Virus record (IMG/VR): IMGVR_UViG_3300043219_000091 | Location: 1 to 26,128 of that record | Strand: one strand, 5' to 3' | From: a virus | Length of the DNA stretch: 26,128 nt | Part shown: one piece after another, positions 7,553 through 13,797 of the stretch | Layout: every line of letters begins with the position of its first letter | Numbering within the stretch: the first letter of the stretch is position 1 | Notes under the pieces: model-generated | The model's input: only the letters and a program-made list of their open reading frames with translations | The model's database searches: none | What the model was told of the DNA's origin: nothing | Translations under genes and position numbers: made by a program

Positions 7553-8479
7553 CTAGAAACAGTTGGCTTTGTGCTTCATCAACAGGCTCATCATTGCATT
7601 GAAGGGCTTGAGCCGATTCTCCCAACAGTCCCAAATTTCCTCCTCCTCCATCTCATCCGCATCAGCGGAGGGGAAAGGGTATACAATCTTTGTCCGGATC
7701 TTTTCTTGAATGAGCTTCTCCGCGACTCCGACCATACCAAGAACTCCAACTTTGTCCGGGTCCGGCCATAGTACAACCTCTTTGTGTCCCTGTTCAACTA
7801 TCTGTTCAACTTGCGCATCAGTGATATCATGCCCAAGGAGAGCCGCTGAGTACCCTCCAAGGGTCTTCTCCAGTGCCAAAGCCTTGAACACTCCCTCCGA
7901 TAGGTTGAGCGGGCTCTTATGACCATTCTTGGGCAAAAGGTTGTACATGCTCCTCTCCCCTGAGGAGTTCAAGTACTTTGGATCTTGCTCCCCTGTCCAG
8001 TCCCGGCAGACAACCCCTTTGAGTTGCCGCTTATAAAGGACAGGTACAACAATCCGATAGGCAAATCTACCAGTGAGACAAGCCCCAAATTTCTTCCTGA
8101 TGATCTGGTTTGGGCAGACTCCCCGCTTGACAAGGTATCGTTTAGGATCAAAACAGATCCCGTCTGTTGGACTCACTGAGGAGAGGGAGTAGAAGTCCTC
8201 TGGCAAATGGGGAATCTCGGGAGGTTTCTCCTCCTCCTGTGCTTCAACATCAATGAGGTCCGGAACTTCAACCTTGAGTTTTTGGAAAAATGCGGAGACC
8301 GCGTTGGACTGTCTCCCCCATCCGCACTTGAAGCAATGAGCTTTGCCCAAGTTGATGTTGATTCCGAGTCGGAATTTACTATCCCCACAGAACGGACAAC
8401 AGAGTTGATACTGCCCCGGCTTTGCGGAGTTCTTCCTGACTCTGATATCACGTTGAGCAACTGCCGTTTCAAAAGTCAT
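7553..8479 (-). CDS. DNA primase (CHC2 zinc ribbon plus Toprim)
   Basis: A 308-residue primase separate from the helicase, unlike the fused T7 gp4. The N-terminal zinc ribbon is clear: CPFCGD (C28, C31) and CFKCGW (C49, C52). The RNA-polymerase core has FDPKRYLVKRG near residue 110, YRIVVPVLYKRQLKGVVCRDW, then Toprim residues E195 (NLSEGVFKALAL) and D240/D242 (VVLWPDPDKVG). A short linker (QEEEKPPEIPH) joins ribbon and core. It would lay down RNA primers on the lagging strand for the neighbouring polymerase. The ATG overlaps the helicase stop (ATGA), so primase and helicase are probably made in step. Confidence 0.9.
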   Translation of the reverse strand: MTFETAVAQRDIRVRKNSAKPGQYQLCCPFCGDSKFRLGININLGKAHCFKCGWGRQSNAVSAFFQKLKVEVPDLIDVEAQEEEKPPEIPHLPEDFYSLSSVSPTDGICFDPKRYLVKRGVCPNQIIRKKFGACLTGRFAYRIVVPVLYKRQLKGVVCRDWTGEQDPKYLNSSGERSMYNLLPKNGHKSPLNLSEGVFKALALEKTLGGYSAALLGHDITDAQVEQIVEQGHKEVVLWPDPDKVGVLGMVGVAEKLIQEKIRTKIVYPFPSADADEMEEEEIWDCWENRLKPFNAMMSLLMKHKANCF

Positions 8480-9882
8480 GCCGCCCGTTTCCTCTTCCGT
8501 TTCTTAGGAGGAACTTCCCCATCTTGTTCCATTTGATATTCTTTGAGGATCTGTTGTTTCATCTTGGCGATGGTCAAGTCCCGTTCATAAATCGTCATTT
8601 CATCTTTGTTGCTCATGATGTTGCAGCCAACATGCTGTTTGTCATGCTTGTGAGCCGCGACATGGAGGTAAATGGAATCCTCTCCCCATTCCCCCTTGCC
8701 CATGGTCAGAGCAAAATTGACTTTGCGAATTTTGGAGATGTCCTCTGCCAAGTCATCTCCAGTAAGAATCTTGAGGTCTTCTGTGTTTCTCTTGGTCTGA
8801 GCCGCCGTCCACAGGAGGATATTTTGTTTGGCGCAGAACCGCCTTAGGTCTCGATAGATTTCAGCAAACTCAAACCGCCGCTCATCATGCTTCTTCTTGG
8901 CTTTGATCTCATCATCGTAATCAATGATGACGCAATCAGGAACAAACCCAAGCTCCCTCTCAGCCTCAAAGAGTTCCTCTATCTTGGCAACACTTAGACT
9001 CCGCTCCGTTGCATCAATGATCTTGAGCTTGCCCCTCGGAATCCGAACAAACTGCTTGAAGCGTTTTCGGAGGAGGCGGGGTCTGCTGCCTAGAGAAGTA
9101 ATAGGCATCTGTGCTGCGCAAGCATCAAGCCTGTCCTCTACATCATCCATCTTGTCCTCCAAGGTGATGTACAGAACATTGAGCCGTTGGAGAGTGTAGG
9201 CAATAGCGATCCAGAGGAGGAGGAGGCTCTTCCCTCTTTTCCATGGAGCAATAACCAAGCCAAGATGTCCTCGGCTGATTGCCCGGACAAGTTGGTCAAG
9301 AGGATCAATCATCAAAGCTGGGAAGCGTTCATATTCATCCCCGGCAATTTCCCGCCGAGCTATGCGGTCTTCAAGCTCCTCATAGTAGTCCTTGGCTTTG
9401 ATGAGGAGATCATTGTCCAATCGAACTGCATCCCGGCACAGTTCCAAGAACTTCTCATCAGTCATCTCCCCAGAGCCCTCAAGCTGAATCATCTCCTCCA
9501 TGGCTCCCATCCGGAGAACCTGCTTTTTCCAATCGAGGAGCCGCTCTTCAATCAATGGGACTGTGACTCGTTTGGTGAGTCTGCCTTTGGCGTAGTCCCT
9601 GAGGAGTTTGATTCTCCTGTCCCCAAGCTTTGCTTCCCCGCCATGGGATGCCAACTCAGCAGTAATCATGTCACCAATCGGAGTATGGAACTGCTCCCAA
9701 TGTTGAAGAGCTTTGGTGGCAGTGAGCCAACGGTTCCGGTCTTCATCGGAGCCGCCCCTCGGCTTGAAGTCCTCCGGCTTCAGGAGATGAGAATATTGTT
9801 GGAGGAAAGAAGCATCCCGAAGAAGCAAGGTGACAAGAGCATTTTGGAACCCCTCATCCTCAACGTAGTTATGCCCTGCCAT
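8476..9882 (-). CDS. DnaB-like replicative DNA helicase
   Basis: A 468-residue RecA-fold hexameric helicase. The N-terminal ~170 residues are helical, with LLLRDASFLQQYSHLLKPEDF resembling the DnaB N-terminal domain. Walker A is APWKRGKS (212-219), the catalytic Glu region is LYITLED (237-243), Walker B is CVIIDYDDEI (317-326), and the sensor Gln is in LLWTAAQTKR (357-366). The C-terminus is a Pro-Lys/Arg tail (VPPKKRKRKRAA). It would unwind the fork and recruit the primase encoded immediately downstream. AGGGG lies 7 bases before the ATG, and the unknown gene upstream ends 21 bases away. DnaB-type is favoured over a repair ATPase by the DnaB-style core and the adjacent primase. Confidence 0.86.
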   Translation of the reverse strand: MAGHNYVEDEGFQNALVTLLLRDASFLQQYSHLLKPEDFKPRGGSDEDRNRWLTATKALQHWEQFHTPIGDMITAELASHGGEAKLGDRRIKLLRDYAKGRLTKRVTVPLIEERLLDWKKQVLRMGAMEEMIQLEGSGEMTDEKFLELCRDAVRLDNDLLIKAKDYYEELEDRIARREIAGDEYERFPALMIDPLDQLVRAISRGHLGLVIAPWKRGKSLLLLWIAIAYTLQRLNVLYITLEDKMDDVEDRLDACAAQMPITSLGSRPRLLRKRFKQFVRIPRGKLKIIDATERSLSVAKIEELFEAERELGFVPDCVIIDYDDEIKAKKKHDERRFEFAEIYRDLRRFCAKQNILLWTAAQTKRNTEDLKILTGDDLAEDISKIRKVNFALTMGKGEWGEDSIYLHVAAHKHDKQHVGCNIMSNKDEMTIYERDLTIAKMKQQILKEYQMEQDGEVPPKKRKRKRAA

Positions 9883-9903
9883 GGCACAACCCCTGAGGAG
9901 GAA

Positions 9904-10434
9904 CTATGTCCAAGGGTTGTTGCGGTACCGTCTCCGGAGGCTTCTTGATTTGATTGCTGCCCGCTTTCTCCGTTGACACTTCAGATGGAGTTGGTAAGCA
10001 GAAATTGAATGAAAGCTGCTCGGGTCTTCTAATAGTTTGATTGCCGCTTGCTGTTGAACTTTCCATGCTGTTTGATTCTCTCCCTGTGGATATCGTGTGG
10101 AAACGGTTTCCTGAATGTGAGTCCAAGCTGCCTGTCCTGTAAGAGTAAGAATGGGAGCCGGGAGTCCAGTCTTGCGTCCCTTGCCATATCGTGCAAAGAG
10201 GATCTCTAAGACCTCAGAGAGAGGAATCCGGAACCGTAGAACCATAGCTTTCAGTTGGAGGAGCCGGAGTTTACTATCAGCAGAGATGTCCAGAAAGAGC
10301 CGCCGGTTGGGGTATAGGGCTTTGACCACTTGCTCAAACTCAACGGAGAATTGCAAAGCAGCATAGTCCGCAAGTCTCAGCCGTGCTTTGACTTGTGAAC
10401 GGACACTTGCCGGAAAGTGTTGCAAGATCTCCAT
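9904..10434 (-). CDS. Unknown basic protein preceding the replicative helicase
   Basis: I do not recognise this 176-residue protein. It is helix-rich with a basic C-terminus (KCQRRKRAAIKSRSLRRRYRNN), suggesting DNA or RNA binding. The first half (LADYAALQFSVEFEQVVKALYP, shown to 20 residues: ADYAALQFSVEFEQVVKALY) is amphipathic, and a winged-helix-like stretch follows (FRIPLSEVLEILFARYG). There is no ATPase motif, so it is not a DnaC/DnaI-type AAA+ loader. It is the first gene after a good promoter/operator and lies just ahead of the helicase. A loader or adaptor without ATPase activity, an origin-binding protein or an early regulator would all fit the position. Function is unassigned. Confidence 0.6.
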   Translation of the reverse strand: MEILQHFPASVRSQVKARLRLADYAALQFSVEFEQVVKALYPNRRLFLDISADSKLRLLQLKAMVLRFRIPLSEVLEILFARYGKGRKTGLPAPILTLTGQAAWTHIQETVSTRYPQGENQTAWKVQQQAAIKLLEDPSSFHSISAYQLHLKCQRRKRAAIKSRSLRRRYRNNPWT

Positions 10435-10453
10435 GAACTCTGCCTCTCAGTGG

Positions 10454-10472
10454 GGTTGCCTTGAAGACAACC
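10454..10472 (-). other. Imperfect 19-bp palindrome in leader of 9904-10434 gene
   Basis: GGTTG and CAACC flank a CTT-G-AAG core with two mismatched positions. It lies in the presumed untranslated leader, about 20 bases before the ATG at 10434. It could be a small RNA hairpin that affects translation or a protein site; nothing more can be said. Confidence 0.3.
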
Positions 10473-10486
10473 TCTCAGCAAGCGCC

Positions 10487-10516
10487 ATCATGACACAGGT
10501 TAAACAACAGTGTCAA
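10487..10516 (-). promoter_or_regulatory. Sigma-70-type promoter with overlapping palindromic operator
   Basis: On the minus strand a perfect TTGACA (10511-10516) is followed after 18 bases by CATGAT (10487-10492, four of six consensus positions). Transcription would start near 10480, about 45 bases before the ATG at 10434, and could drive the whole replication block leftward. The spacer carries an inverted repeat: TGACAC (10491-10496) and GTGTCA (10510-10515) around a GTT-GTTT-AAC core, so the site covers both promoter boxes. That arrangement is typical of a repressor operator. The promoter boxes and repeat are read directly; use by the host polymerase and a cognate repressor are inferred. 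Confidence 0.55.
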
Positions 10517-10565
10517 CAATAAATTTGAAGTCAATTCTTTATCCGGATTTCTATTTTCAGACAAA

Positions 10566-10751
10566 TTACTCTTGGAGGAGGAAAAAGCCGGAGGCTTGGA
10601 GTCCGGAGCTTGCGGAGGACTCTTCGGGCATCTCCGCTTGCGGAGTGTCCGGAGGAACTTCTGAGGGTTTGTTTGCAGTAGTGCAAGAGAGGTTTGCTAC
10701 CAACAGGATGAACAGAATTTTTCTAGGAAGTAATACTTCGTATTTCTTCAA
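10566..10751 (-). CDS. Possible 61-residue lipoprotein or small exported protein
   Basis: An open frame with a TTG start. The product begins MKKYEVLLPRKILFILLVAN, that is, positive charges then a hydrophobic run, followed by LSC and a Pro/Ser/Glu-rich tail (KPSEVPPDTPQAEMPEESS). This resembles a bacterial lipoprotein, although the residue at -3 from Cys is Asn rather than Leu. Rz1-type outer-membrane spanins have similar size and Pro content, but no partner inner-membrane spanin is next to it. There is no good AGGAG before the TTG; AGG ends 4 bases upstream. It sits alone between a terminator (10792-10823) and the promoter at 10487-10516. The frame may be chance. Confidence 0.35.
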   Translation of the reverse strand: MKKYEVLLPRKILFILLVANLSCTTANKPSEVPPDTPQAEMPEESSASSGLQASGFFLLQE

Positions 10752-10764
10752 CGTACCTAACGGT
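10727..10764. other. Two short perfect palindromes before the small ORF
   Basis: GAAGTA-A-TACTTC (10727-10739) and GTACC-TAAC-GGTAC (about 10753-10766) lie 13-14 bases apart around the TTG start of the small exported-protein frame. Closely spaced different palindromes in a gap of this kind may be protein-binding sites. No function can be assigned. Confidence 0.3.
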
Positions 10765-10791
10765 ACTTATCACTCCATCCCCCATTCACCC

Positions 10792-10823
10792 AAAGAAAAA
10801 GATATACCCCTATAGGGTATATC
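10792..10823 (-). terminator. Rho-independent terminator after the UvsW-like helicase gene
   Basis: A perfect 9-bp stem (GATATACCC 10801-10809 with GGGTATATC 10815-10823) has a 5-base loop and is followed on the minus strand by TTTTTCTTT. It lies 43 bases beyond the helicase stop. There is no T-run on the plus-strand side, so it acts leftward only. It separates the helicase transcript from the replication block, which has its own promoter near 10500. Confidence 0.72.
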
Positions 10824-10866
10824 CAAAAAGAAAGGGTTCTTTCCCCCTTCCCCGGAGGAGGAGGAA

Positions 10867-12336
10867 TCAATTGTGCAACCCGATTGAAGCAACTTGGGCA
10901 AGCTTTTTCTCAGCCTTGTCATACATCCAAGAAATGTCTTTGTCATTGGTGAATGTGAGGATGGGGAGCCCAAGCTTGGTCAATGCCCGTCTCCTGCTCA
11001 GAGTTGACTTTCTGAACACGTTTCCTCCTATGCTCCCTTTGCGCTTGTCCCCAACGTCAAAATAAATGAACCCAAGCTTGCCGGGGTTCTTTCTTGCCGC
11101 CCGTCCAAGCTTCTGTACTGAGTCCTCTCCTGAGAGCATGGAGGCTCCGTCGATCACAACATCACAGGCTTTGATGTTGATGCCCTTTTTGAATACGGTA
11201 TTGGCAATGATGAGTTGAAGATCTCCATGTTCCATCCGCTCCTTGGCAGCAAGTCTCCGCTTCTTTGCAATCTTTCCATGAGCCTTCTCATGGTCAATGT
11301 CGGCAAACCTTTTGCTCAGCAATTCAACATGCCAAGGACGGTCAACTAGGAGGAGGATCTTTTTGCCTCTCTTGATGCCCTCCCGAACCACATCCTCAAG
11401 CAACTGGTTTCTAGTTTTGCTCCTCACAATTCTTGTGTCATAAGAATCCGCGTAATCCTCTGCTTTGAATGTCCGGAGGATGTCCAACCCAACCACCACT
11501 CCCGGACAGAGGTTGTCATCATCAACCGCTTCCCGATAGGGGTATTGATAAACCTCTTTTCCACAGAGGTTGTAAGCGTTCATCCTTACTTGGTCATCCG
11601 AGAGACGGAGCGTTGCCGTGAGACCGAAGCAAGCCTCCGGCTTGATCGCTTGGATGAGATCCTTGGTCCGGTTGTTGATGCACAGATGCAACTCGTCAAA
11701 GAGAGCAACGTTGATAGTCCGGAACCATCCCAGAAAATCCTTTTTGAGCCTGTGTAGATGAGCAGTTTGAAGAGTGGCAACGGTAATCCTCTGAGGGTTG
11801 AAGACTCCTCCTCCCACGATACCAACATCTTCCTCAAGCAGGAGTTCCAATTCATCATGAGCCTGTTGCAGGAGAGTCAACTCATCAACGAAGAAGACTC
11901 CTCCTCCTCTGAGACATTTGAAGTACCCTCCGGCAGTGACTGTCTTACCCGTTCCAGTTGCATTGAGGATGATTCCTCCATGCCCGGAGAATTTCATCAT
12001 CCTCCTGATACATTCGTGTTGGTGTTCCATCCATTCAAAGTCCGGAGGGAGGCTGATGGATTCAAGCCGGAGGAACTTAGGACGGACCCGCTTGTCAATG
12101 ATCTGGAACTTGATGTTGAGGTCCGCCTCAATCTCTTTGCGGAATGCTAAGAAGAGCCCGGTACCAACCCGGCTCCCCTTCATCATGTTGATAGTCCCAT
12201 CCCAGACCCCAAGCTTATACTTGGGAGAGAAGTGGTACCCCTTGGGTTTGAACTGGAAGAACTCCTTGATGCCGTCCGGGTATGGATACTCAATGACGGT
12301 TGCTCGATTGCCGACTCTTGCTGTAATCTCCTCCAT
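10867..12336 (-). CDS. UvsW-like SF2 DNA helicase
   Basis: About 489 residues from the ATG at 12336. The N-terminus matches the T4 UvsW-type domain (GIKEFFQFKPKGYHFSPKYK then LGVWDGTINMMK). SF2 motifs follow: Walker A NATGTGKT (near residue 125-132), DEAH-like DELH (214-217), GLTATL (238-243), and motif VI QKLGRAARKNPGK near 425. UvsW anneals and branch-migrates DNA and helps recombination-dependent replication and R-loop removal. The frame also extends upstream to a TTG at 12375, but that adds a Gly/Arg stretch absent from UvsW, and the GGAGGAGGAGG there lies 25 bases before the ATG; I prefer the ATG by alignment, with moderate certainty. It is transcribed divergently from the plus-strand operon and ends at its own terminator. 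Confidence 0.9.
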   Translation of the reverse strand: MEEITARVGNRATVIEYPYPDGIKEFFQFKPKGYHFSPKYKLGVWDGTINMMKGSRVGTGLFLAFRKEIEADLNIKFQIIDKRVRPKFLRLESISLPPDFEWMEHQHECIRRMMKFSGHGGIILNATGTGKTVTAGGYFKCLRGGGVFFVDELTLLQQAHDELELLLEEDVGIVGGGVFNPQRITVATLQTAHLHRLKKDFLGWFRTINVALFDELHLCINNRTKDLIQAIKPEACFGLTATLRLSDDQVRMNAYNLCGKEVYQYPYREAVDDDNLCPGVVVGLDILRTFKAEDYADSYDTRIVRSKTRNQLLEDVVREGIKRGKKILLLVDRPWHVELLSKRFADIDHEKAHGKIAKKRRLAAKERMEHGDLQLIIANTVFKKGINIKACDVVIDGASMLSGEDSVQKLGRAARKNPGKLGFIYFDVGDKRKGSIGGNVFRKSTLSRRRALTKLGLPILTFTNDKDISWMYDKAEKKLAQVASIGLHN

Positions 12337-12387
12337 GTCTCTTCTACTATACCCCTTTCTGCCTCCTCCTCCCAACTTCCTAAAACA

Positions 12388-12416
12388 TTTATGTTGCCAA
12401 ACTTTCTCAAAATAAT
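12388..12416 (+). promoter_or_regulatory. Weak candidate promoter for the plus-strand operon
   Basis: In the ~140-base divergent gap, AATAAT (12411-12416, five of six -10 positions) lies 17 bases after TTTATG (12388-12393, three of six -35 positions). Transcription would begin near 12423, ahead of the first ribosome sites. Some promoter must exist here because the operon has no other upstream gene on its strand; this is the best match I see, but it is not strong. Confidence 0.28.
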
Positions 12417-12447
12417 CCGGAATAAGTCTTGACAGGAGGAGGAACTT

Positions 12448-12459
12448 ATGAGAATATAG
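12448..12459 (+). CDS. Possible three-codon minigene (Met-Arg-Ile)
   Basis: AGGAGG (12437-12442) is spaced 5 bases from ATG-AGA-ATA-TAG. This is an ideal ribosome site in front of a minimal frame that ends 20 bases before the next gene's ATG. Phage lambda bar minigenes (ATG-ATA-stop) are known to sequester tRNA by peptidyl-tRNA drop-off. AGA and ATA are rare in many bacteria. Coding use is inference; it may instead be the remains of a ribosome-loading site for the next gene. Confidence 0.25.
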   Translation: MRI

Positions 12460-12479
12460 AAATCAAGGAGACGGACATC

Positions 12480-12704
12480 ATGGCACATGACAAAACAGAT
12501 ACTATTCTCATCAAGGCAGCATGGAGGAAACTCCATTCTATGTTTCCCGGCATCATCTCCTATCCGGAGGAGGCAACAATCTCCTATCCGGAGTTCAATC
12601 CTTACCGGGCAACTCAGCCCTTGGCAGTTATCACTTTCCCCGTGATTCATTGCCTGAAGTCCGGGACAGAGGAAGTCTTCCTTGGGGAAGGAGAGCAGTG
12701 GTAG
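12480..12704 (+). CDS. Unknown 74-residue protein, first gene of the plus-strand operon
   Basis: The ATG at 12480 follows AAGGAG by 9 bases. The product (MAHDKTDTILIKAAWRKLHS, ending EEVFLGEGEQW) has no motif I recognise. It has an amphipathic N-terminal helix, a Pro/Tyr-rich middle with a duplicated SYPE element (IISYPEEATISYPEFNPY), then a beta-like segment (PLAVITFPVIHCLKSG). Its stop is 22 bases before the next ATG. It is cotranscribed with the Spo11-like protein, so a role with that protein is possible. A TTG at 12429 in the same frame is a less likely start. Confidence 0.5.
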   Translation: MAHDKTDTILIKAAWRKLHSMFPGIISYPEEATISYPEFNPYRATQPLAVITFPVIHCLKSGTEEVFLGEGEQW

Positions 12705-12725
12705 GAATCAGGAGGAGCTTTGGTT

Positions 12726-12863
12726 ATGCTCTCTCTGGAGGATACACAGGTAAAGAGTCCGTTGACGCGCCTTAGATTGGAAAGAGCCAAGGCCAAGCTC
12801 CTCCAATCAATAATAGGTCTGTGTGTCCTCAAGAGAGAGTATAGGTATACTAGGAGGAACTGA
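12726..12863 (+). CDS. 45-residue basic protein, translationally coupled to the Spo11-like gene
   Basis: An ATG at 12726 is preceded by AGGAGGAG with an 8-base gap, one of the best ribosome sites in the window. The product starts MLSLEDTQVKSPLTRLRLER, continues as one basic amphipathic helix with a short hydrophobic face (LLQSIIGLCVL), and ends REYRYTRRN. The stop TGA shares its A with the next ATG (TGATG at 12861-12865), so ribosomes could pass directly into the Spo11-like gene. It is too short for most gene finders. It could be a small partner, or mainly a coupling leader for the next gene. Confidence 0.5.
   Translation: MLSLEDTQVKSPLTRLRLERAKAKLLQSIIGLCVLKREYRYTRRN
12838..12857 (+). promoter_or_regulatory. 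Perfect palindrome abutting the ribosome site of the Spo11-like gene
   Basis: AGTATA-GG-TATACT (12838-12851) is directly followed by AGGAGG (12852-12857), which is 5 bases before the ATG at 12863. The palindrome lies inside the last codons of the 45-residue gene. A protein binding there, or a short hairpin, could control translation of the Spo11-like gene. Confidence 0.35.
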
Positions 12864-13795
12864 TGCCTAAGACTTGCTATGTCTCCAAGAAATTCAACCC
12901 AACGCATGAGAAGATAATCCTGCTTGCCAATGAGATCCTTGAGGACTTCTATGCAAGGGGTTTCACGTCTTCTCTCCGGCAACTGTACTATCAATTTGTG
13001 GGCAAAGGTTGGCTCCCCAATGAGCAGAAATGGTACAAGAGACTTGGGGACATCATGGCAGATGCCCGTCTTGCTGGGAGGGTTGATTGGAACCACATGG
13101 AAGACCGAACCCGGAACCTCAGAGGCAAAACTCACTGGAAGCACCCGGCAGAAACGGTTGAAGCTGCCTCCCGGCAGTTCTCCATGGAACTCTGGAAACA
13201 TCAGCCAAACTATGTTGAGGTTTGGATTGAAAAAGATGCGCTGCTTGGAGTCCTTGAGCATATCTGTCCCGAGCATGACATCCCCTATTTTTCCTGCCGG
13301 GGATATACTTCCATCACAGAGGTTTGGAAAGCTGGAAGAAGGATGAGCAGGAGAATTGAGCAGGGGAAAACCTGTTACATCATCCATCTTGGAGACCATG
13401 ACCCCTCCGGCATTGACATGAGCCGGGACATCATCTCCCGCCTCAGAATGTTTATTGAGGAGGAAGTCCCCGGAGGCAGAGAGAAAATGAAGGTCCGGAG
13501 AGTTGCTCTCAACATGCCGCAGATTACCCGGCTTAATCTTCCTCCCGCTCCGGCCAAGCTCACGGACTCCAGAGCCAAAAAATACATTGATGAATACGGG
13601 GACTCCTCATGGGAGTTGGATGCTCTGGACCCGTCTGAAATTATCCGGATAGTCAAGTCCCATATACTCAACCTCCGGGATGATGACCTCTGGGAGAGAG
13701 CGGTTGCCAAGCAGGAAAAGGGGAAGAACTCTCTCCGGCAAATCGTCAAGCACTGGAAATCCGTACAATCTCATATAGAGGAGTTGAACAAGTAA
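12863..13795 (+). CDS. Spo11/TopoVI-A-like Toprim protein (Mini-A type)
   Basis: A 310-residue protein with the two-part layout of Topo VI subunit A and Spo11. Residues ~15-90 form a winged-helix-like domain with SLRQLYYQFV (37-46); R39, Y42 and Y43 match the R-x2-YY strand-cleaving tyrosine motif. A Toprim domain follows: VEVWIEKDALLGVL with E123, then CRGYTSITE, then IIHLGDHDPSGIDM with D178 and D180. Stand-alone proteins of this kind have been described as Mini-A in mobile elements and phages; whether they cut, nick or rejoin DNA is not established to my knowledge. No B (GHKL ATPase) subunit is visible. It is the third gene of the plus-strand operon, coupled by TGATG to the gene before. 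Family placement is by motif; the biological role is open. Confidence 0.78.
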   Translation: MPKTCYVSKKFNPTHEKIILLANEILEDFYARGFTSSLRQLYYQFVGKGWLPNEQKWYKRLGDIMADARLAGRVDWNHMEDRTRNLRGKTHWKHPAETVEAASRQFSMELWKHQPNYVEVWIEKDALLGVLEHICPEHDIPYFSCRGYTSITEVWKAGRRMSRRIEQGKTCYIIHLGDHDPSGIDMSRDIISRLRMFIEEEVPGGREKMKVRRVALNMPQITRLNLPPAPAKLTDSRAKKYIDEYGDSSWELDALDPSEIIRIVKSHILNLRDDDLWERAVAKQEKGKNSLRQIVKHWKSVQSHIEELNK

Positions 13796-13797
13796 TC

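Noticed and set aside
9187-9948. Plus-strand 253-codon frame
   Set aside because: It lies opposite the helicase Walker A and N-terminal region, which is clearly the coding strand.
10510-10815. Plus-strand 101-codon frame in the gap before the UvsW-like gene
   Set aside because: It begins at GTG within the palindromic promoter without a ribosome site and runs through the terminator hairpin.
12337-12375. TTG start extension of the UvsW-like helicase
   Set aside because: The added residues are Gly/Arg-rich, absent from the family, and the GGAGGAGG they contain lies inside the extension rather than before it. It is not fully excluded.
12429-12434. Perfect TTGACA on the plus strand as a -35 box
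   Set aside because: No good -10 element follows at 16-18 bases, and a start there would lie within the ribosome site of the next gene.
12183-12650. Minus-strand 155-codon frame across the divergent gap
   Set aside because: It overlaps the UvsW-like gene and the plus-strand 74-residue gene, has runs of Ser and Cys without pattern, and no ribosome site.
12647-13399. Minus-strand 250-codon frame
   Set aside because: It is antisense to the Spo11-like gene, whose motifs are intact; no ribosome site or family pattern.
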